Source: Clostridia bacterium (GTDB taxonomy: Bacteria; Bacillota; Clostridia; CAKSNL01; HGM11501). From it: 6,366 nt of DNA. Below, piece after piece: positions 1 through 5,756 of the stretch; within the stretch, counting starts at the first letter, position 1, and the number at the start of each line of letters is the position of its first letter. Location of the stretch: assembly GCA_030535815.1 (NCBI GenBank), contig JAUNRD010000052.1, positions 1 to 6,366 of the forward strand, in the 5' to 3' direction. The notes under the pieces were generated by a model. That model did no database searches, had not been told where the DNA came from, and saw only the letters and a list, made by a program, of their open reading frames with translations. Both the position numbers and the translations under genes were made by a program.

Positions 1-18
1 ATTACTCAATCTTTTTTA

Positions 19-47
19 TTGACTAAATCACTTTTTTGGTATAAAAT
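19..47 (+). promoter_or_regulatory. Promoter of asnA
   Basis: A -35 box TTGACT (19-24) is followed after 17 nt by a -10 box TAAAAT (42-47), which sits inside TATAAAAT. This is a good vegetative sigma-A match. Transcription would start near 54, giving a leader of only about 25 nt before the asnA start. That leaves no room for a T-box or riboswitch, so any control by asparagine or nitrogen status would have to act at the promoter. Assigned by eye. Confidence 0.7.
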
Positions 48-80
48 AGGTACATTAAGGTTTTTGAAAGGATGACTATT

Positions 81-1088
81 ATGAACAAAACCTATATTCC
101 CGAAGGATACCGCCCCCTTCTTGACAAGTATGACACACAGCTGGCTATTTCCTACATAAAGAAAACATTCCAGTCGGAGTTTGCCTCCGCACTTAACTTA
201 AAAAGAGTATCTGCCCCCCTCTTCGTAACGGAAGGAAGTGGTCTTAACGATAACTTATCGGGCGTTGAGCGCCCCGTTTCCTTTGACATTCCTGCGGCAG
301 GCGTTGATGCTCAGATTGTTCACTCCCTTGCAAAGTGGAAGCGTCTTGCATTAAAGCGCTACGGCTTCAGAGTTGGCGAAGGTTTATACACAGATATGAA
401 CGCCATCCGCCGTGACGAGGAGCTTGACAACCTTCACTCCATTTACGTTGACCAGTGGGACTGGGAAAAGATAATCACCGAGGAAACGAGAACCATCGAC
501 TACTTAAAGCTTATGGTTACTGCCATAGTAAATGCCATATGTAACACCAACGAGCGACTTCACGCACACTTCCCCCAGCTTATCAATTCTCTTTCAAGGG
601 ATGTTGCCTTTGTCACCACCCAGGAGCTTGAGGATATGTATCCCTACTACACTGCTTCAGAAAGGGAAAACGCTTTCGTGAAGGAACACAGAACCGCCTT
701 TATCATGCAGATTGGCGGCGCACTTAAGAGCGGAAAGCCCCACGATAACAGAGCTCCAGACTATGATGACTGGTCTCTTAACGGCGACATTTTCTTCTGG
801 AACGACACCTTAAACCGTGCGGTTGAAATTTCCTCCATGGGTATAAGAGTAAATCCCGAGGTGCTTGACCGTCAGCTTACCATCTCCGGCCACGACGAGC
901 GAAGAAGCCTTACCTTCCACAAGATGTTACTTAATGGCGAGCTTCCCTTAACAGTTGGCGGAGGTATCGGTCAGTCAAGACTTTGTATGCTTATGATGAA
1001 CTGTGCCCACATCGGTGAGGTTCAATCAAGCATATGGGATGAGGAAACTTTAAGAATCTGCGAGGAAGCAGGCGTTCCCATTTTATAA
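81..1088 (+). CDS. asnA: Aspartate-ammonia ligase (asparagine synthetase A)
   Basis: Cytosolic enzyme that makes L-asparagine from L-aspartate, ammonia and ATP (to AMP and PPi). It is the ammonia-dependent AsnA type, related to class II aminoacyl-tRNA synthetases, not the glutamine-dependent AsnB. The 335-residue product has family landmarks along its length: the N-terminal YIPEGYRPLLD and SGLNDNLSGVERPVSF segments, the RRDEELDNLHSIYVDQWDWEK block in the middle, and the C-terminal motif-3-like GGGIGQSRLCMLMM followed by HIGEVQSSIW. Length agrees with the roughly 330 residues usual for AsnA, so it looks intact. An upstream in-frame ATG at 72 would add three residues, but it lies inside the GAAAGGATG sequence that serves as Shine-Dalgarno for the ATG at 81 (spacing about 6 nt), so 81 is preferred. 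It has its own promoter and is followed by a hairpin before pnuC, so it may be largely monocistronic. Confidence 0.97.
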   Translation: MNKTYIPEGYRPLLDKYDTQLAISYIKKTFQSEFASALNLKRVSAPLFVTEGSGLNDNLSGVERPVSFDIPAAGVDAQIVHSLAKWKRLALKRYGFRVGEGLYTDMNAIRRDEELDNLHSIYVDQWDWEKIITEETRTIDYLKLMVTAIVNAICNTNERLHAHFPQLINSLSRDVAFVTTQELEDMYPYYTASERENAFVKEHRTAFIMQIGGALKSGKPHDNRAPDYDDWSLNGDIFFWNDTLNRAVEISSMGIRVNPEVLDRQLTISGHDERRSLTFHKMLLNGELPLTVGGGIGQSRLCMLMMNCAHIGEVQSSIWDEETLRICEEAGVPIL

Positions 1089-1093
1089 TAATA

Positions 1094-1126
1094 ACTGCCA
1101 CCGGGTAGTAAATGCAAAAAGCATTT
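1094..1126 (+). promoter_or_regulatory. Two small hairpins upstream of the pnuC terminator-like stem (candidate antiterminator/leader)
   Basis: Immediately after asnA the RNA can form ACTGCC/GGTAGT (1094-1099 with 1104-1109, one G-U pair, 4-nt loop). A second stem follows, AAATGC/GCATTT (1110-1115 with 1121-1126, A5 loop). The second stem uses the same GCATTT bases that form the left arm of the large hairpin at 1118-1168, so the two are mutually exclusive. That is the layout of a transcription attenuator, but no known riboswitch class is recognised and the pairing was worked out by eye only. Confidence 0.35.
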
Positions 1127-1175
1127 GTTATGTAGCGTTAGGTCTTTGAAGCTACATACAAATGCTTTATTTTTT
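1118..1175 (+). terminator. Intrinsic terminator after asnA, or attenuator of pnuC
   Basis: The left arm (1118-1136) pairs with the right arm (1151-1168) in about 18 base pairs with a single bulged T at 1128. The loop is 14 nt, and an A then six Ts (1170-1175) follow. The T-run ends directly against the GGAGG ribosome binding site of pnuC (1176-1180). The structure can end asnA transcripts, but its position right on the pnuC start means it also gates any read-through into pnuC. No convincing separate promoter for pnuC was found between 1089 and 1185. Confidence 0.75.
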
Positions 1176-1185
1176 GGAGGTATTT

Positions 1186-1872
1186 ATGATTAAGAAACTA
1201 AAAGGCTATTTTACAAAATCAGAAGCTTTACTCTGGGCTGTGTCCGCTCTTTTCATAACTTTATCCTTTCTGATTTTTGACAGATGCAATTATCTTACAT
1301 TAGTCGCATCCTTAATAGGCATAACTTCCCTTATTTTCGCATCAAAGGGCAACCCTGTAAGTCAGGTTTTAATGATTATATTTTCCCTTTTGTACGGCTA
1401 CATTTCTTTAGGCTTTGCATACTATGGAGAAATGATAACATATCTCGGAATGACGCTTCCGATGGCGGTCATCTCCCTTATCCAGTGGCTGAAAAATCCC
1501 TTCAGGGGAAAAAAGAGCGAAGTAACTGTAAAAAGCGCAGGCAAAAAAGAGATAATTATAATGCTTGCCGTAAGTGCCATAGTTACATTTATTTTCTACT
1601 TTATACTAAAGGCACTTGAAACAGCAAATCTTTATGTAAGCACATTATCCGTTGCAACCAGCTTTGCCGCGGCTTATTTAACGGCACTTCGATGCCCGTA
1701 TTTCGCCCTGGTTTATGCAATGAATGACCTCGTGTTAATCATACTCTGGAGCTATGCTTCATTTTTTGATATTTCATACCTTTCCGTTGTAATATGCTTT
1801 TTGATGTTTATGATAAACGATTCCTACTGCTTTATAAGCTGGCGGAAAATGCAAAAAAGGCAAATGCGTTAA
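1186..1872 (+). CDS. pnuC: PnuC-family nicotinamide riboside-type transporter
   Basis: Integral membrane facilitator of the Pnu family, which takes up B-vitamin nucleosides for phosphorylation inside the cell. By best resemblance this one is a nicotinamide riboside (NAD salvage) transporter. The 228-residue product has seven to eight hydrophobic segments (about 14-31, 36-52, 58-78, 83-101, 123-142, 153-168, 172-191, 197-211). It carries the family patterns SLIGITSLIFASKGNP (42-57), FAYYGEMITYLGMTLPM (77-93), WLKNP (101-105), the MND-LVLIILW segment (179-188) and the C-terminal NDSYCFISWRKMQKRQ. An in-frame ATG at 1162 lies within the preceding hairpin and has no ribosome binding site. The ATG at 1186 has GGAGG 5 nt upstream and is chosen. 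Related PnuT (thiamine) and PnuX (riboflavin) proteins share this fold, so the substrate is inferred. No TPP or FMN riboswitch is seen upstream, which argues mildly against those two. Confidence 0.9.
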   Translation: MIKKLKGYFTKSEALLWAVSALFITLSFLIFDRCNYLTLVASLIGITSLIFASKGNPVSQVLMIIFSLLYGYISLGFAYYGEMITYLGMTLPMAVISLIQWLKNPFRGKKSEVTVKSAGKKEIIIMLAVSAIVTFIFYFILKALETANLYVSTLSVATSFAAAYLTALRCPYFALVYAMNDLVLIILWSYASFFDISYLSVVICFLMFMINDSYCFISWRKMQKRQMR

Positions 1873-1885
1873 GCATTTGCCTTTT
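1853..1885. terminator. Bidirectional terminator between pnuC and the lipoprotein gene
   Basis: A perfect stem pairs AAAAGGCAAATGC (1855-1867) with GCATTTGCCTTTT (1873-1885) around the 5-nt loop GTTAA. TTTT closes it on the plus strand, and six Ts follow on the minus strand (complement of 1853-1858). It therefore serves both convergent transcripts. The pnuC stop codon TAA (1870-1872) lies in the loop, so the left arm of the hairpin is coding sequence. Confidence 0.85.
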
Positions 1886-1896
1886 AGTATCACCTT

Positions 1897-2493
1897 TTAA
1901 AATCCCATGGAGGACTGCATTTCCTTTGTTGCATCTTCAAGCCCACCGAAAATCGCATTTACAAATGAGCTTCCCATTTCAACCTGCCATTTTCCTTCGA
2001 CAAGTTTAACCGTTACGGTAGCATCATGTGTCACCATTTCAAGTCCTTCTCTGTTAAGACATTCTGTAAGTATTTCCAGCATTTTAGCATTTGATTCCTC
2101 TTCCGTAGGCGCAGGATCTTCTCCAAGACTCGCAATTGCATATTGCCATGCTGAAGCCATAAACTCGCTGAGCACAGGTTTCATATCGACATTTGTTATG
2201 CTGACATTTACATTTACCGTGCTTTCATCAACTACTTCCGAACCTGTAATTTTATATTCCATCCTGCTGACCAGGCCTTCTACAAAAAGCTCTGCTTCCG
2301 TGTCAAAAAGGGAATCTTTTTTCATTCCGCCGGACGCATACTCTGCAGCCTTTGCCAAATCCATAGCTTTCAATGCATCAAGCAATGACGCAACTGCATT
2401 TTCTGCCTTTTTTGCAGTGGAGCAGCCTATAAATGCAAAAAGCATAATTCCTGTCAATAATACCGCCATTAATCTTTTTATCGTATTTTTCAT
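1897..2493 (-). CDS. Predicted lipoprotein with an NTF2-like (DUF5105/DUF4878-type) domain
   Basis: Predicted membrane-anchored extracytoplasmic protein of 198 residues with no assigned function. The N-terminus is a lipoprotein signal peptide: basic MKNTIKR, a hydrophobic stretch, then FIGC with the lipidated cysteine at 24. The mature part starts with a helix-rich segment (ENAVASLLDALKAMDLAKAAEYASG, 31-55), which is typical of NTF2-like proteins of the DUF4878/DUF5105 kind. Alternating strand patterns follow (80-104 and 156-174), ending in VKLVEGKWQVEMG, the strand-turn-strand usual at the end of this fold. The assignment rests on pattern recognition, not an alignment. The start has AAGGAG 7 nt upstream. 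It is the last gene of the AraC-tautomerase-lipoprotein run, 16 nt after the tautomerase stop, and terminates at the shared hairpin. A ligand-binding or envelope role is possible but unsupported. Confidence 0.8.
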   Translation of the reverse strand: MKNTIKRLMAVLLTGIMLFAFIGCSTAKKAENAVASLLDALKAMDLAKAAEYASGGMKKDSLFDTEAELFVEGLVSRMEYKITGSEVVDESTVNVNVSITNVDMKPVLSEFMASAWQYAIASLGEDPAPTEEESNAKMLEILTECLNREGLEMVTHDATVTVKLVEGKWQVEMGSSFVNAIFGGLEDATKEMQSSMGF

Positions 2494-2509
2494 AATAATA
2501 CTCCTTCAA

Positions 2510-2737
2510 TTAAAATTTTTTCTCACCTGATAAAATCATCATCTTATCCGTTTTTTTCTCAATTTCGGGTTTTACCACTTTTTCTTCCCACTCCTCGGGC
2601 GGGAAGTTTTCCATGGATATGGAAATCGCCTCCGGAGGGCAACCCCAATATTTAAGGAAAATTTCGTTTATCTCGGAAACCACCTTTTTCTTGGTTTCCT
2701 CATCCTTGGGATATGCTTTGATTGCTATATACGGCAT
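2510..2737 (-). CDS. Small tautomerase (4-oxalocrotonate tautomerase superfamily)
   Basis: 75-residue cytosolic protein starting Met-Pro, so that removal of Met exposes the catalytic Pro1 of the tautomerase superfamily. Family members interconvert enol and keto forms or carry out related proton transfers, as small oligomers. The pattern PYIAIKAYP, a helix (EETKKKVVSEINEIFLKYW), then the strand AISISMENFPPEEW and the segment VKPEI matches the PptA-like branch in length and layout. The position of the 4-OT Arg11 is Asp here (counting Pro as 1), so classical 4-oxalocrotonate activity is unlikely and the substrate is unknown. An open frame extends upstream to 2851 inside the AraC gene, but the ATG at 2737 has GGAGGG 5 nt upstream and gives the required Pro1. 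The gene lies 16 nt after the AraC stop and 16 nt before the lipoprotein start, so co-transcription is very likely. Confidence 0.88.
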   Translation of the reverse strand: MPYIAIKAYPKDEETKKKVVSEINEIFLKYWGCPPEAISISMENFPPEEWEEKVVKPEIEKKTDKMMILSGEKKF

Positions 2738-2753
2738 AACAACCCTCCTTTCT

Positions 2754-3536
2754 TTATCTCTTCTTATAATCCTTCGGAGATACTCCGACAATTTTTTTGA
2801 ATACCGTTGAAAAATACAATGGATCGGTAAATCCCGAAAGCAACGCCACATTCTTGACCGAGTCTATCCCGTGCTCCAAAAGAGACACCGCATATTTTAT
2901 TCTCAAATTACGTAGATGTTCGGAATATCCTATCCCCATCTTTTCCTTGAAGAGATGGGAAATGTATTTTGCGTTGTAGGAAAGCTCCGTTGCAAGTGTT
3001 GTAACCGACAGCTCCGGGTCGGTGAAATTTTCCTCTGTCAAAGTCAGGATTTTATTTATTATGGTATTTTTCTCATCGTTATCTGCAACTATGCGGGAAA
3101 AGGTGTAGAGCAAAACACCTTCCGATACAAGGTCCAAATTAATTTCCGATGCCCTGCATAAGGAATCGTGCCAGAGCGGAATAATTCCTTCAAAGCCCGT
3201 AAATATGCGATTTAACTTATTTATGTAAAATCTCGTAAAGAGAGTTTCCGCTCTTGCTCCGCCAAAGTCGATATACATATATTCGGTATCTTCCCCCGCA
3301 TTGACGCTGAATGTCTCTTCGCTGAAGGCAAAGATAAGACTTCCCGCATTGAAGGGATATTCCTTCCCGTCAATTTTAACCTTTCCGCTCCCCTGTCTTA
3401 TGAGTGTCATACGGTGGTATTTAAGCTCCAGCTCTCTTTTCATAACATCGGGAGATGTTTCGTATATAAAACGGTGAGTATCTAACTTTTCCACAGAGGA
3501 TTCTTCAATGAATTTACATATGTTTTTCTTTTTCAT
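2754..3536 (-). CDS. AraC-family transcriptional regulator with N-terminal cupin sensor
   Basis: Cytosolic one-component DNA-binding regulator, 260 residues. The N-terminal half (about 20-140) looks like the AraC-type cupin effector domain, with the strand-rich MTLIRQGSGKVKIDGKEYPFNAGSLIFAF region. The C-terminal half has two helix-turn-helix units. The first covers about 177-212 (LSVTTLATELSYNAKYISHLFKEKMG). The second covers about 226-258 and carries the family signature GFTDPLYFSTVFKKIVGVSPKDY. Such regulators usually sense a sugar or related small molecule and activate nearby genes; the effector here is unknown. AGGAGGTG lies just before the ATG. The gene heads the operon with the tautomerase and lipoprotein genes and diverges from the GH109-like oxidoreductase gene, which is the most likely other target. 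Confidence 0.93.
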   Translation of the reverse strand: MKKKNICKFIEESSVEKLDTHRFIYETSPDVMKRELELKYHRMTLIRQGSGKVKIDGKEYPFNAGSLIFAFSEETFSVNAGEDTEYMYIDFGGARAETLFTRFYINKLNRIFTGFEGIIPLWHDSLCRASEINLDLVSEGVLLYTFSRIVADNDEKNTIINKILTLTEENFTDPELSVTTLATELSYNAKYISHLFKEKMGIGYSEHLRNLRIKYAVSLLEHGIDSVKNVALLSGFTDPLYFSTVFKKIVGVSPKDYKKR

Positions 3537-3554
3537 AGTCCACCTCCTTTTTTA

Positions 3555-3583
3555 AGTATAGTACAAAGTTCCTTCAAAATCAA
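3555..3583 (-). promoter_or_regulatory. Promoter of the AraC-tautomerase-lipoprotein operon
   Basis: On the minus strand a -35 box TTGATT (complement of 3578-3583) is separated by 17 nt from a -10 box TATACT (complement of 3555-3560). The predicted start would fall near 3548, at the upstream edge of the GGAGGTG ribosome binding site (complement of 3541-3547). The transcript would thus have a leader of only about 12 nt. Assigned by eye. Confidence 0.55.
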
Positions 3584-3610
3584 TATGTTTCAAACTTTTT
3601 CACATAAAAA

Positions 3611-3627
3611 AATAGATTTTTTCTATT
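3611..3627. promoter_or_regulatory. Inverted repeat in the divergent promoter region, candidate operator
   Basis: AATAGA (3611-3616) and TCTATT (3622-3627) form a perfect 6-bp inverted repeat around T5. With one mismatch it extends into flanking A and T tracts. It touches the -35 box (3626-3631) of the divergent oxidoreductase gene. It could bind the adjacent AraC regulator or another factor, but AraC proteins often use direct repeats, and A/T-rich DNA makes short palindromes likely by chance. Confidence 0.3.
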
Positions 3628-3653
3628 GTTTTAACCGTAATTTATGATATACT
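3626..3653 (+). promoter_or_regulatory. Promoter of the GH109-like oxidoreductase gene
   Basis: A weak -35 box TTGTTT (3626-3631) and a good extended -10, TGATATACT (3645-3653, hexamer TATACT at 3648-3653), are 16 nt apart. The start would be near 3660, with a leader of about 25 nt. A poor -35 next to a candidate operator fits a regulated, activator-dependent promoter, though this is inference. Confidence 0.6.
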
Positions 3654-3684
3654 TAAATCATAGAAAGTTGAAAGGAGCTTTATC

Positions 3685-4941
3685 ATGAGTAAAATTAAAG
3701 TTGGTATTTTCGGTGCCGGCAGAGGTATGGATATTGCAAGAAACTTTCTCTTGCTTAACGCCGATATCGTAGCAATCTGCGATTTCCACGAGGAAAGATT
3801 AAAAAAGGCCTCAAAAGAGCTGGGCGACACCGTCAGCACATACTCCGATTTCGATTCCTTTATAGAGCACGATATGGATGCAGTTATCCTTGCAAACTTC
3901 TTCCATGAGCATACTCCCTATGCTATCCGCTGCTTTGAAAAGGGAATTCACGTATTTTCAGAGTGTATAAGTAACGGCACAATGGCAGAGGGTGTTGAAC
4001 TGGTCCGTGCCTTTGAAAAGAGCAATTCCATTTATTTTCTGGCAGAAAACTATCCGCAGATGATTTTCAACCGTGAAATAAAAAGAGTGGTTGACTCAGG
4101 CACTCTCGGAAGAATCCTTTATGCCGAGGGCGAATACAATCACCCCGGCGATCCCAGGGAAATAGGCTTTAAGAAGACCTACAACTACTTTCCCGGTCAC
4201 TGGAGAAACTACCTTCCAAGAACCTATTATGTAACACATTCACTCGGTCCCATTATGCACGCGACAGGCGCAACACCGAGGCAGGTTTCTGCTCTGGCTG
4301 TTTATGAGCCCTTCCTGGAGGACGACATTCCCACCGCATCAAGAAGCGGTGACAGAGTGGCGATAATCACCACTAAAAATGATGACGGCTCCGTGTTCCG
4401 CTTTACAGGCTGTGCCGCCTTCGGCGGACACCATAACGCATACAGAGTTTGCGGAACAGAAGGCCAGATTGAAAACATCCACGGTATGGGTGGAAAAATG
4501 GTGCTTCACTACAACGGATGGACAAAGCCCGAGGGTGCAGATGAAATTTCAATGTATGATGCCAAGTGGCACGATAAGGACGAAGAGCTTATTAAAAAGA
4601 GCGGCCACGGCGGTGCGGACTTCATAACCGCAAGAATGTTTTTAGAGTGTGTTAAGGAAGGAAAGCAGCCTTGCCATCCCTTTGATATCTATTCTGCCGT
4701 TACAATGTCCTCAGTTGCAATTTTAGCACACAGAAGTATGTTAAAGGGCGGCGCTCCCTTTGAAATCCCTGATTTCAAGACAGAGGGTGCAAGAGTAATG
4801 TACGAAAACGACCGTCTTTCTCCCTTCCCCGGCAAAAACGGAGAAGAGCCTACACTTCCCTGCTGTTCAAAGCCCGACTTCAGACCGTCGGATGCACAGA
4901 TGAAGCTTTTCAAGAAAGAAGTTATGGGTATAGAAGAATAA
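3685..4941 (+). CDS. Gfo/Idh/MocA-family protein, GH109-like (oxidoreductase or NAD-dependent glycosidase)
   Basis: 418-residue protein, probably cytosolic as no signal peptide is seen. The N-terminal Rossmann fold has IFGAGRG at 8-14 and an acidic residue ending the second strand (ICDF, D33), which favours NAD(H). Helix-strand repeats follow to about 125. The usual EKP motif is replaced by SECISNG (92-98). The C-terminal domain has Y182-V-T-H185 followed by SLGPI, an HGGADF segment (308-313), P-F-D-I-Y-S-A (332-338) and a closing FEIPDF. From memory these correspond to YPTHGLGP, HGGMDF, DVYDA and VPDF of family GH109, whose members hydrolyse glycosides by an NAD-dependent oxidation-elimination route. 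An ordinary sugar dehydrogenase is the alternative. AAAGGAG lies 7 nt before the start. The gene is divergent from the AraC gene, which probably regulates it, and ends at its own terminator. Confidence 0.85.
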   Translation: MSKIKVGIFGAGRGMDIARNFLLLNADIVAICDFHEERLKKASKELGDTVSTYSDFDSFIEHDMDAVILANFFHEHTPYAIRCFEKGIHVFSECISNGTMAEGVELVRAFEKSNSIYFLAENYPQMIFNREIKRVVDSGTLGRILYAEGEYNHPGDPREIGFKKTYNYFPGHWRNYLPRTYYVTHSLGPIMHATGATPRQVSALAVYEPFLEDDIPTASRSGDRVAIITTKNDDGSVFRFTGCAAFGGHHNAYRVCGTEGQIENIHGMGGKMVLHYNGWTKPEGADEISMYDAKWHDKDEELIKKSGHGGADFITARMFLECVKEGKQPCHPFDIYSAVTMSSVAILAHRSMLKGGAPFEIPDFKTEGARVMYENDRLSPFPGKNGEEPTLPCCSKPDFRPSDAQMKLFKKEVMGIEE

Positions 4942-4943
4942 TT

Positions 4944-4975
4944 AAAAGGTGTGATGCTATGCATCACACCTTTTT
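4944..4975. terminator. Bidirectional terminator between convergent oxidoreductase and esterase genes
   Basis: A perfect 14-bp stem pairs AAAAGGTGTGATGC (4944-4957) with GCATCACACCTTTT (4961-4974) around a TAT loop. Five Ts (4971-4975) end it on the plus strand and four Ts on the minus strand. It directly adjoins the stop codons of both genes (TAA at 4939-4941, and TGA on the minus strand at 4975-4977). Confidence 0.9.
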
Positions 4976-5751
4976 CACGCCTTATTGATATCCTTTTTAA
5001 GCCACTCGAAGACGTATTTAATATATTCGTCCCAGAATACCCAGCTGTGAGTTCCTTCCGACTCTCTGAAGGTATAATCATAGGAAAGATTTTCAAAGCA
5101 TTCCTTTAAGCGGATGTTTTCGGCATAAAGTCCGTCCTTTGTGCCGACACCCATAAATATTCTGGGTTTTATTTCGCATTTATCTGTTTTCTTTGCGAGG
5201 TAGAATAAATCGTCGTCCTCCGGAATATCTATATTTTCGCCGTAAACAGCCTTAAGCGGAACGCTGAAGGTCTCCTTTCGCATCATAATATCCGCAACAC
5301 TCGAAAGACCTGCTGCAGCGGCATAGCATTCGGGATTTTTAAGGGCGATTTTAAGTGCTCCATATCCGCCCATAGAAAGACCGGCGATAAAATTATCCTC
5401 TCTTTTTTCGGATATATTGAAGAAGTTTCTCATAAGGAGCGGAAGCTCCTTTGCTATATAGGAATAGTACTTTCCGCCGTGAACCATATCGGAATAAAAG
5501 CTTCTGTCGCCAAATGGCATAACAACCGCAATGCCGTGGGCTTCGGCATAGCGCTCGATAGAGGTTCTGCGAAGCCATATCGTATGGTCATCGCTTAAGC
5601 CGTGAAGAAGGTATAAGCACTTGAATTTGCCCTTTGTTTCAGCCTTTTCCACACCGATTTCGCCTGTTGTGGCATTCTGCGGAATTATGGCATAAACCGT
5701 GGTCTGAAGCCCTAAAGCCCTGCTGAATAAATGAAGTTCGCAAAAAGCCAT
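4975..5751 (-). CDS. Alpha/beta hydrolase esterase (esterase D / tributyrin-esterase type)
   Basis: 258-residue serine esterase with no signal peptide, so probably cytosolic. It belongs to the putative esterase family that includes S-formylglutathione hydrolase, lactococcal tributyrin esterase and CE1 carbohydrate esterases. The triad can be read off: Ser126 in the nucleophile elbow GLSMGG, Asp206 in GVGTKDGLY and His235 in EGTHSWVFWD. LLHGLSDDHTIW (48-59) forms the oxyanion-hole segment. The likely reaction is deacylation of short acyl esters, plausibly acetylated sugars given the dehydrogenase next door, but the substrate cannot be fixed from sequence. Its GGAG ribosome binding site (complement of 5760-5763) begins just before the stop of the upstream dehydrogenase, 5 nt away, so the two are co-transcribed and probably translationally coupled. 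Confidence 0.9.
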   Translation of the reverse strand: MAFCELHLFSRALGLQTTVYAIIPQNATTGEIGVEKAETKGKFKCLYLLHGLSDDHTIWLRRTSIERYAEAHGIAVVMPFGDRSFYSDMVHGGKYYSYIAKELPLLMRNFFNISEKREDNFIAGLSMGGYGALKIALKNPECYAAAAGLSSVADIMMRKETFSVPLKAVYGENIDIPEDDDLFYLAKKTDKCEIKPRIFMGVGTKDGLYAENIRLKECFENLSYDYTFRESEGTHSWVFWDEYIKYVFEWLKKDINKA

Positions 5752-5756
5752 TTATA

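Noticed and set aside
1..80. T-box or other riboswitch upstream of asnA
   Set aside because: The promoter at 19-47 leaves only about 25 nt of leader, and no specifier loop or TGGxACC T-box sequence is present.
1162..1185. Upstream start codon for pnuC
   Set aside because: It lies in the right arm of the hairpin without a ribosome binding site, while the ATG at 1186 has GGAGG at good spacing and starts like family members.
1089..1185. TPP, FMN or NAD-II riboswitch before pnuC
   Set aside because: The conserved TPP and FMN core sequences are absent, and I cannot match the NAD-II consensus from memory, so only a generic leader is reported.
2431..2445. 15-nt sequence AAATGCAAAAAGCAT identical to 1110-1124
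   Set aside because: Here it encodes part of the lipoprotein signal peptide (minus strand, MLFAF). A short A/T-rich match is most likely chance.
1907..2530. Plus-strand open frame of 207 codons opposite the lipoprotein gene
   Set aside because: It is antisense to a gene with a clear signal peptide, lipobox and ribosome binding site; its own product is Ser/Thr-rich with no recognisable domain.
2738..2851. N-terminal extension of the tautomerase
   Set aside because: It lies within the AraC gene in another frame, has no family resemblance and would bury the catalytic Pro1.
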